A stretch of DNA of 5,697 nucleotides, taken from contig CAMOYW010000083.1 of NCBI GenBank assembly GCA_946630405.1, positions 1 to 5,697 of the forward strand, read 5' to 3'. Each line of letters opens with the position of its first letter. Position 1 is the stretch's first letter. This document shows, piece after piece, positions 1 to 4,632 of the stretch. The notes under the pieces are model-generated. The model saw nothing but the letters and a program-made list of their open reading frames with translations, made no database searches and was not told the origin of the DNA. Position numbers and translations under genes: made by a program. Source of the DNA: an uncultured Clostridia bacterium. GTDB lineage: Bacteria; Bacillota; Clostridia; Lachnospirales; CAG-274.

Positions 1-494
1 TCGCGCTCTTCTGTAGACATGGACTCTTTTATAGCGTTTATTTTTTCGTCAAGCTCGTTATAGTTGTTGGTATCGTTGATGATAGCTGCTTTTGTTTCCG
101 CATCAAAATCAAGCTCATAGCCTGCACTTTCAAGAATAGCTCTTAAAGGAAGAAGAGTTCTGTCGTTTTGTATAACGACGGGATCCTCAAGCTTTTTATA
201 TTTGAGTACACCGTTTACGAACGATGTAACGACCAATTTATCCGATGCCGTTAAAAGGCTTATGGAGTAGTAGTCGTTTGTAATGTCGACCATTTTTGTT
301 TCCTGATCCCAACTTACTTCAAAGCCGAGCTTTTCAAACACATCTCTGATGGGAACATATGTTCTTTCGTTGATGATGATGGGTTCCTGATCGGTAAACT
401 CCACGGGAGTGTTGTCCACAAGTACCGCATTTGCAAATACGGGGGTCGATAAAAGAGTGACTGTTGCCAAAGCGAGAGATAAAAATCTTTTCAT
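1..494 (-). CDS. Exported stalk-domain (copper amine oxidase N-terminal-like) protein, C-terminus beyond the window
   Basis: The gene is open at the left edge; 164 residues are visible from the ATG at 494. Residues 1-23 form a signal peptide: Lys2-Arg3, a hydrophobic core (FLSLALATVTLL) and likely cleavage after Ala21 or Ala23, so the product should be exported. Residues about 24-140 match the copper amine oxidase N-terminal-like domain common in secreted Bacillota proteins, which does not itself imply oxidase activity. The domain is internally duplicated: 'INERTYVPIRDVFEKLGFEV' (41-60) parallels 'QNDRTLLPLRAILESAGYEL' (109-128), each followed by a D-x-E-T-K turn and a short beta strand. Residues 142-164 are charged and probably helical (NELDEKINAIKESM), perhaps a linker to an unseen C-terminal domain. 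A GAAAGG ribosome site lies 8 nt before the ATG. The gene is co-oriented with glgA, 102 bp downstream of its stop. Function cannot be assigned; a cell-envelope or surface role is inferred. Confidence 0.9.
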   Translation of the reverse strand, partial: MKRFLSLALATVTLLSTPVFANAVLVDNTPVEFTDQEPIIINERTYVPIRDVFEKLGFEVSWDQETKMVDITNDYYSISLLTASDKLVVTSFVNGVLKYKKLEDPVVIQNDRTLLPLRAILESAGYELDFDAETKAAIINDTNNYNELDEKINAIKESMSTEER

Positions 495-502
495 TTCTTT
501 AA

Positions 503-508
503 CCTTTC
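503..508 (-). promoter_or_regulatory. Ribosome binding site of the stalk-domain gene
   Basis: On the minus strand this reads GAAAGG, followed by an 8-nt spacer (TTAAAGAA) and the ATG at 494. It supports that start codon, which also begins a textbook signal peptide. Confidence 0.6.
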
Positions 509-509
509 T

Positions 510-531
510 TTTTATGAATTTTTTATGAATT
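510..531. repeat. Two tandem copies of an 11-bp AT-rich repeat
   Basis: TTTTATGAATT occurs at 510-520 and again, identically, at 521-531. It lies just upstream of the stalk-domain gene's ribosome site. It may be simple-sequence slippage or a pair of protein-binding half-sites; nothing in the sequence decides this. Confidence 0.7.
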
Positions 532-534
532 TAG

Positions 535-588
535 GGTATCTCTAAAACTGCTTTAAGGCAGAACACAAAGAATGAGTTTTAGAGATCC
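535..588. terminator. Long-stem hairpin between glgA and the stalk-domain gene
   Basis: A perfect 12-bp inverted repeat pairs ATCTCTAAAACT (538-549) with AGTTTTAGAGAT (575-586). Two further G-C pairs (535-536 with 587-588) extend it past a bulged T at 537. The loop is 25 nt and contains a smaller near-palindrome (CTGC/GCAG, 548-551 and 558-561). Its place just after the glgA stop suggests a transcript end for glgA. However, the U-rich tail (TTTTTAT, 589-595) follows the stem only when read on the plus strand; read as glgA mRNA, the stem is followed by ACCCTAAATTC, a poor terminator tail. It could be a glgA 3' stabilising hairpin, a weak bidirectional terminator, or a terminator of antisense transcripts. 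The strand is therefore left open. Confidence 0.5.
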
Positions 589-596
589 TTTTTATA

Positions 597-2063
597 TTAC
601 TTGCCTTCGGTGTAGCTTTTGTTCTGTTTTCCGTCGACAAGTTTTTGATACAATTCAATGTATTCCTTTGCGCTCTTCTCCCATGAGAAGCGTGTATTGA
701 TGGCGTTTTGTACTACCTTGTTCCATTGCTCTTTGTTATGGAATGCTTCAAGCGCTCGGTCAATTGCCCATAAAAGACCGCCGCCGTCATAGTCCTGGAA
801 CTGGAAGCCGTTGCCTTCGCCCGTTTCGGGATTGAACATTTGAACCGTGTCCACAAGTCCGCCCGTGGTACGGGTAACGGGAACCGTTCCGTAACTCATG
901 GCAAAAAGCTGACCGAGACCGCAAGGCTCAAAAAGGCTTGGCATAAGGAACATATCACTGCCCGCATAGATCTTTTGTGCAAGAGCATCGTCAAAGAGGA
1001 TGTTTGCGCTTATATTGTCGGGGAAGCGGTAAGCAAGATCTTTGAACATATTTTCATAGTGATAGTCACCCGTTCCAAGTATAACAAGCTGAACTCCTCT
1101 GTTTATAAGTTCATAAGCATCTTGTAAAATAAGGTTGATACCCTTTTGATCTACCAGTCTTGATATAACTCCGAGAACGGGCACATCATCCCTTTCGGGA
1201 AGTCCGAGATCCGACTGAAGTCTGCGTTTGTTTTCCGCTTTTCCGCTTATATCGCTTGCGGAGAAGTTTTGATATATCTTTTTGGAGGTCGCGGGGTCGT
1301 TCACAGAGTAATCTATACCGTTAACTATGCCGTACAGCACATCAGACCTTGCCCTCAATACGCCGTCAAGACCGTAGCCGTATTGCTGTGTTTGGACCTC
1401 ATAGGAATAAGTCTTTGATACGGTGCTTATGGCATCTGCGTAAAGAAGACCTGCCTTCATGAAGCTGACCATGTTGTAGTATTCGAGCTTGTCGTTTGTG
1501 AAATAGTAATTGTCGTCAAGCTCCATCATGCGAAGAGCATTTCGGGTAAACATTCCCTGATACTGTAAATTGTGTACGGTAAAGAGTGTCTTTATATCCT
1601 TAAAGTCTTTGATAAGGGAATATCTGTCTTTAAGGTAAAGACAAAGAGGTCCCGTCTGCCAGTCGTTACAGTGGATAACATCGGGCACAAAATCTATATA
1701 GCTTAAAAATTCAATGGCAGCTTTTGAAAAGAATGCGAATCTTTCGTCGTCGTCGCCGTAGCCGTAGTAGCCGCTTCTGTTAAAGTAGAAATCGTTGCCG
1801 ATCATATATGTGGGCACATCGGATATAAGTGTGTATATGTCTACTTTTTGCGTGCGCCAATCAAGTGTGGTATCAAACGAAGTGATGTACTGGCAGCTTG
1901 TAAGGTACTCGTCTTTTATGGTTCTGTATTTAGGAAATACTACTCTTACATCGCAACCTGCATCAAGTAATGCCTTGGGTAAGGAACCGGCAACATCTCC
2001 CAAACCGCCGCTCTTGGCATAGGGAGAGACCTCCGAAGCCACAAACAAAATTTTCAATCCCAT
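597..2063 (-). CDS. glgA: Glycogen synthase, ADP-glucose-dependent (GT5 family)
   Basis: The product transfers glucose from ADP-glucose to the non-reducing end of alpha-1,4-glucans in cytosolic glycogen synthesis. It is 488 residues, normal for bacterial GlgA (about 475-490). It has the two-Rossmann GT-B architecture. The N-terminal half carries the ADP-glucose loop KSGGLGDV (17-24; usually KTGGL), HCNDWQTG (131-138) and FTVHNLQYQGMF (161-172). The linker carries VNGIDY (247-252) and SGKAENK (273-279). The C-terminal half carries SRLVDQKG (Arg302, Lys307, the pair contacting nucleotide-sugar phosphates in E. coli), FEPCGLGQ with catalytic-region Glu379, and TTGGLVDTV (399-407). All key residues are present. 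The ATG at 2063 was chosen because AAAGGAGGT lies just before it; an in-frame TTG at 2090 would add nine unconserved residues and has no ribosome site. No other glg gene is visible, so it is probably transcribed alone from the promoter at 2142-2170. Confidence 0.97.
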   Translation of the reverse strand: MGLKILFVASEVSPYAKSGGLGDVAGSLPKALLDAGCDVRVVFPKYRTIKDEYLTSCQYITSFDTTLDWRTQKVDIYTLISDVPTYMIGNDFYFNRSGYYGYGDDDERFAFFSKAAIEFLSYIDFVPDVIHCNDWQTGPLCLYLKDRYSLIKDFKDIKTLFTVHNLQYQGMFTRNALRMMELDDNYYFTNDKLEYYNMVSFMKAGLLYADAISTVSKTYSYEVQTQQYGYGLDGVLRARSDVLYGIVNGIDYSVNDPATSKKIYQNFSASDISGKAENKRRLQSDLGLPERDDVPVLGVISRLVDQKGINLILQDAYELINRGVQLVILGTGDYHYENMFKDLAYRFPDNISANILFDDALAQKIYAGSDMFLMPSLFEPCGLGQLFAMSYGTVPVTRTTGGLVDTVQMFNPETGEGNGFQFQDYDGGGLLWAIDRALEAFHNKEQWNKVVQNAINTRFSWEKSAKEYIELYQKLVDGKQNKSYTEGK

Positions 2064-2070
2064 AAACCGA

Positions 2071-2079
2071 ACCTCCTTT
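2071..2079 (-). promoter_or_regulatory. Strong ribosome binding site fixing the glgA start
   Basis: The minus strand reads AAAGGAGGT, close to a full anti-16S match, 7 nt before the ATG at 2063. It places translation start at Met-Gly-Leu-Lys rather than at the upstream in-frame TTG at 2090, since that longer reading would translate through this site. Confidence 0.9.
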
Positions 2080-2090
2080 ATATATAGCAA

Positions 2091-2108
2091 AATTTAAACA
2101 ATTAACAA
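2091..2108. promoter_or_regulatory. Possible Rex-like operator in the glgA leader
   Basis: On the plus strand an 18-bp stretch reads AATTTAA-ACAA-TTAACAA. The consensus for the NADH-sensing repressor Rex in Bacillota is TTGTTAA-N4-TTAACAA. One half-site matches 7 of 7 and the other 4 of 7. The site lies about 25-45 bp downstream of the predicted glgA start point, where a bound repressor could block elongation. The surroundings are extremely AT-rich, so a chance match is quite possible. No rex gene is in the window. Confidence 0.25.
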
Positions 2109-2115
2109 AAAAATG

Positions 2116-2143
2116 TTTATTTTTTTCTATTTTGTAGTATAAT
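2116..2143 (+). promoter_or_regulatory. Candidate promoter for pepF and the genes after it
   Basis: A perfect -10 TATAAT sits at 2138-2143. The best -35 candidate is TTTATT (2116-2121) with a 16-bp spacer, only 3 of 6 against TTGACA. The predicted start point near 2150 gives a leader of about 60 nt. Because the -35 is weak, this promoter probably needs an activator or is weaker than the divergent one. It overlaps the glgA promoter. Confidence 0.45.
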
Positions 2144-2170
2144 TATACAATAAGAAAGTGAATTTATCAA
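2142..2170 (-). promoter_or_regulatory. Sigma-A-type promoter for glgA
   Basis: Read on the minus strand: -35 TTGATA (2165-2170), a 17-bp spacer, and a perfect -10 TATAAT (2142-2147). This is one mismatch from the full housekeeping consensus with ideal spacing. The predicted start point is near 2135, leaving a leader of about 70 nt before the glgA ATG. It shares its -10 region with the rightward promoter. Confidence 0.75.
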
Positions 2171-2199
2171 TACTTTTTTACGCGAAATATGTAAATTAT

Positions 2200-2205
2200 A
2201 GGAGA
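2200..2205 (+). promoter_or_regulatory. Ribosome binding site of pepF
   Basis: AGGAGA followed by a 5-nt spacer (AACGT) and the ATG at 2211. This confirms the pepF start, which begins with the expected Ser-Glu-Leu-Lys-Lys-Arg-Glu N-terminus of the family. Confidence 0.8.
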
Positions 2206-2210
2206 AACGT

Positions 2211-4007
2211 ATGTCTGAGTTAAAAAAAAGAGAATACATTCCGAAGGATGACCTTTGGGCGATAGAGGATATGTTTGCCTCCGACGAAAAATGGGAAGAG
2301 GCTTTTTCGGAGGTCGAAAAACTGCTTCCGAGGCTTTCAGAGTATAAGGGAAAGGTCGATATAGATAATTTGTATGAGCTTTTCACGCTTAGAGACGAGA
2401 TATTTCAAAAGCTTGAATATATATCCGTATATGCGGGGCTCAGGGCAAATGAGGACAGTACAAATACCTTACATCAGGCTATGGACGAGAGGTCGGAGCT
2501 TTTACTGACAAGGGCAGGGGAGATATCTTCTTTTATAGATCCCGAACTTTTGGCGCTTGACAGAGATGAACTTCTTGCACTTATAAAAACCGAACCTATG
2601 AGCTTATATTCTCACGTTATAGAGGATGTGTTAAGAAGCGGTGAACATATACTTTCGGCGGATAAAGAAGAACTGCTTGCGGGCTTTTCCGATGTGTCGG
2701 GTGCGCCTTCAAACATATACTACATGCTCAACAATGCGGATATGCGCTTTCCCGATGTGACGGATTCAAAGGGGACAAAACATGTGCTTACTCACGGAAG
2801 GTTCAATTCCCTGCTTGAAAGCGGTGACAGAGTGCTTCGGGAAAATGCCTTCAAAGCGGTATATCAAACATATTTTGCTCATCGCAACACTTTGGGTGCC
2901 GTCTATTCATCTCAAATAAAGGCGGATGTATTTACGGCAAGGGCAAGAAATTTTGATTCAAGCCTTGAAGCGAGCCTTTTTGCAAACAATATACCCACAA
3001 GCGTATATACGGGCTTGATAGAAACGGTGGGCAAAAGGCTCGATCTTATGCACCGCTATGTGGCACTGCGTAAAAAAATACTAAATGTGGATAAACTGCA
3101 TTATTACGATATGTATACGCCCCTTCTTTCGGGTATGGACAACAAGATCCGCTATGAGGCGGCTGTCCGTCTTGTTAAAAAGGCGGTGGAGCCTTTGGGA
3201 GAAGAATATCTTGAAAAGTTTTCTTCCGCACTTGAAAAGGAACGCTGGGTTGATAAATACGAGAATGTGGGAAAAAGAAGCGGTGCCTATTCATGGGGCG
3301 CATACGGTTCACATCCCTATGTTTCCATGAGTTACGAGGAAAATATTGATTCGGTATTCACTCTGATACATGAGATGGGTCATTCCATGCATTCCTATTA
3401 CACATGGAGCAGTCAGCCTTATGTATACGGCGACTATACCATATTTGTAGCCGAGGTAGCATCTACCGTAAACGAGGCGCTTCTTATGAGGCACCTTCTT
3501 TCATCCACAAAGGATACGAGGGAAAGACTGTTTCTTTTAAACCATTTTGCGGATGAGTTCAGAGGCACGCTGTACAGGCAGACCATGTTTGCGGAGTTTG
3601 AATTGAAGGTACATACGGCGTTTGAGAACGGAAATGTGCTTACTTTTGACGATTACAACAGAATTTATTCCGAATTAAACAAAAAGTATTACGGAGACGA
3701 TATATTCCCCGATGAGGAGATATCGTGGGAATGGACGAGGATACCTCATTTCTACACTCCTTTTTATGTGTATCAATACGCTACGGGTTACAGCGCCGCA
3801 ATAGCGCTTTCAAAAAGGATAACGGAAGAAAACGGTGCCGAAGATTATATTGATTTCTTAAAAGGCGGAAGTTCAAAATATTCCATCGACCTGTTAAAGG
3901 GAGCGGGAGTGGATATGTCCTCTCCTTTACCCGTCAATACGGCACTTGATGTATTTGAAGATGTATTAAATCAAATGGAGGAATTATGGGCACAAACAAT
4001 GGGATGA
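2211..4007 (+). CDS. pepF: Oligoendopeptidase F, M3 family zinc metallopeptidase
   Basis: The product is a cytosolic zinc endopeptidase that cuts short peptides (roughly 7-17 residues in characterised PepF proteins), recycling products of protein turnover or peptide uptake. At 598 residues it is full length for the family (about 600). There is no signal peptide; the N-terminus (KKREYIPKDDLWAIEDMFAS) matches the family's opening. The first half is the helical PepF N-terminal region. The catalytic part holds the zinc motif HEMGH (387-391: ligands His387 and His391, catalytic Glu388) and the third ligand Glu415 in AEVASTVNEALL (414-425). Near the C-terminus, WTRIPHFYTPFYVYQYATGY carries the conserved His/Tyr residues of the substrate-binding site. 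The reading frame is intact. It is the first gene of a plus-strand set and overlaps the next gene by 22 bp, which points to a shared mRNA. Confidence 0.97.
   Translation: MSELKKREYIPKDDLWAIEDMFASDEKWEEAFSEVEKLLPRLSEYKGKVDIDNLYELFTLRDEIFQKLEYISVYAGLRANEDSTNTLHQAMDERSELLLTRAGEISSFIDPELLALDRDELLALIKTEPMSLYSHVIEDVLRSGEHILSADKEELLAGFSDVSGAPSNIYYMLNNADMRFPDVTDSKGTKHVLTHGRFNSLLESGDRVLRENAFKAVYQTYFAHRNTLGAVYSSQIKADVFTARARNFDSSLEASLFANNIPTSVYTGLIETVGKRLDLMHRYVALRKKILNVDKLHYYDMYTPLLSGMDNKIRYEAAVRLVKKAVEPLGEEYLEKFSSALEKERWVDKYENVGKRSGAYSWGAYGSHPYVSMSYEENIDSVFTLIHEMGHSMHSYYTWSSQPYVYGDYTIFVAEVASTVNEALLMRHLLSSTKDTRERLFLLNHFADEFRGTLYRQTMFAEFELKVHTAFENGNVLTFDDYNRIYSELNKKYYGDDIFPDEEISWEWTRIPHFYTPFYVYQYATGYSAAIALSKRITEENGAEDYIDFLKGGSSKYSIDLLKGAGVDMSSPLPVNTALDVFEDVLNQMEELWAQTMG
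3977..3981 (+). promoter_or_regulatory. Ribosome binding site of the DUF402 gene, inside the end of pepF
   Basis: GGAGG within the Met-Glu-Glu codons near the end of pepF lies 4 nt before the ATG at 3986. The spacing is short but workable. The other in-frame ATG, at 4004, is 22 nt away, too far for this site, so the site favours 3986. Ribosomes finishing pepF could instead re-initiate at 4004, where ATG overlaps the pepF TGA. Confidence 0.6.
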
Positions 4008-4492
4008 CACCCACATTGTACAGAAGAAGATATATCCCCGACGAACTTATACACCTTAAAAACGATAAGATACTGTATTTTGATAAAGACAGTATAGTTA
4101 CTTCGTGGGAGGTGCTTACAAAGCGTCACAGCTTTACACACGGCTTTTCATGTTACTATATAGATAAAAACATCAAAGTCAGTAAATTTCTTGATGATAA
4201 CAACGAACTTGTATACTGGTACTGCGATATAATCCATACCGAGTATGACAGTGAGAAAAACGCCTATACTTTTTGCGATCTGCTTGCGGATGTGATAGTA
4301 TATCCGAATTATACATTTAAAGTAGTGGATATAGACGAGATCGCCGTTGCACTTGAAAAGGATATCTTATCCAAAGATATTCTTATCAAGCTGATGAAAA
4401 GTCTTGATGCTCTTCTGAATGATATATATAGCGGCAAATTTACAAAGTACATGGATTATATCAACAACTATGAAAAACGGGCAAACAAATGA
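3986..4492 (+). CDS. DUF402 domain protein, related to Ntdp-type nucleoside phosphatases
   Basis: The product is 168 residues from the ATG at 3986, or 162 from the alternative ATG at 4004, which overlaps the pepF stop as ATGA. The first is preferred for its GGAGG site, although Met-Thr-Pro-Thr-Leu-Tyr at the second also looks a natural start. The core matches DUF402: a beta-rich N-terminus (LYRRRYIPDE, 11-20), TSWEVL around Trp41, the family signature YWYCDI (77-82), then CDLLADVIVYPN (97-108) with conserved acidic Asp98 and Asp102, and DIDE (115-118). Residues 119-165 are helical and charged. Characterised DUF402 proteins include Bacillota Ntdp, a divalent-metal nucleoside tri-/diphosphatase, and the archaeal RNA-binding FAU-1; this protein resembles the short bacterial form. 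Nucleotide hydrolysis is therefore possible but unproven. It overlaps pepF by 22 bp and the next gene by 4 bp. No signal or membrane segment is seen. Confidence 0.85.
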   Translation: MGTNNGMTPTLYRRRYIPDELIHLKNDKILYFDKDSIVTSWEVLTKRHSFTHGFSCYYIDKNIKVSKFLDDNNELVYWYCDIIHTEYDSEKNAYTFCDLLADVIVYPNYTFKVVDIDEIAVALEKDILSKDILIKLMKSLDALLNDIYSGKFTKYMDYINNYEKRANK

Positions 4493-4632
4493 ACGACGAG
4501 CTTTTAAAAAGAATAGAAGATATTGAAAAAAGCGGCGGATTTGTGCCTAAAATGAGTAAGCGGGCTTTGGCGGCTACGGGTGTATTTATATTTATATGCC
4601 TTGCCGTAACGATCGCAATGGGGTTTGTATGA
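4489..4632 (+). CDS. 47-residue single-pass membrane protein, unknown function
   Basis: I do not recognise this gene. It is joined to both neighbours by ATGA overlaps of 4 bp (4489-4492 and 4629-4632), strong evidence that it is translated by coupling; its own ribosome site is poor. Residues 1-14 (MNDELLKRIEDIEK) should form a charged amphipathic helix, followed by Ser-Gly-Gly and a basic stretch (Lys21, Lys24, Arg25). Residues about 26-47 (ALAATGVFIFICLAVTIAMG) are one transmembrane helix reaching nearly to the C-terminus. By the positive-inside rule the N-terminus is cytosolic. There is no signal-peptidase motif and no second transmembrane helix. Its place directly before a transporter gene suggests an accessory or stabilising subunit, by analogy with small partners of sodium/solute symporters (DUF997, DUF3311, DUF4212), but no sequence similarity to those is claimed. 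Confidence 0.75.
   Translation: MNDELLKRIEDIEKSGGFVPKMSKRALAATGVFIFICLAVTIAMGFV

Noticed and set aside
575..586. AGTTTTAGAGAT resembles the start of some type II CRISPR repeats, and its complement nearby recalls an anti-repeat
   Set aside because: There is one copy of each arm, no spacers, no repeat array and no cas gene; a simple hairpin explains it.
840..1127. Plus-strand 95-residue frame inside glgA (also 1795-2022)
   Set aside because: They lie antisense to a fully conserved enzyme gene, show no ribosome site or recognisable domain, and have low-complexity basic composition typical of shadow frames.
2064..2090. Nine-residue N-terminal extension of GlgA from a TTG at 2090
   Set aside because: It has no ribosome site of its own, would run through the strong AAAGGAGGT at 2071-2079, and adds residues outside the conserved GlgA N-terminus.
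2081..2108. Alternative glgA promoter with TTGTTA and TATATA at 16 bp
   Set aside because: Transcription would begin within or beside the ribosome site, leaving almost no leader; the TTGATA-N17-TATAAT promoter upstream is far better.
2095..2121. TAAACA/TGTTTA 6-bp inverted repeat followed by T-tract as a terminator
   Set aside because: The stem is short and purely AT apart from one pair, with a 13-nt loop; it lies between divergent genes where no plus-strand transcript needs ending.
2117..2386. Minus-strand 89-residue frame across the pepF start
   Set aside because: It is antisense to the conserved pepF N-terminus and to its leader and promoter region, with no start signals.
3085..3494. Frames of 81 residues (plus) and 61 residues (minus) inside pepF
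   Set aside because: They are out of frame with the intact metallopeptidase and have no family resemblance.
4493..4628. Non-coding gap between the DUF402 gene and the permease
   Set aside because: The stretch is fully occupied by an intact 47-codon frame with ATGA overlaps at both ends, so it is annotated as a gene instead.
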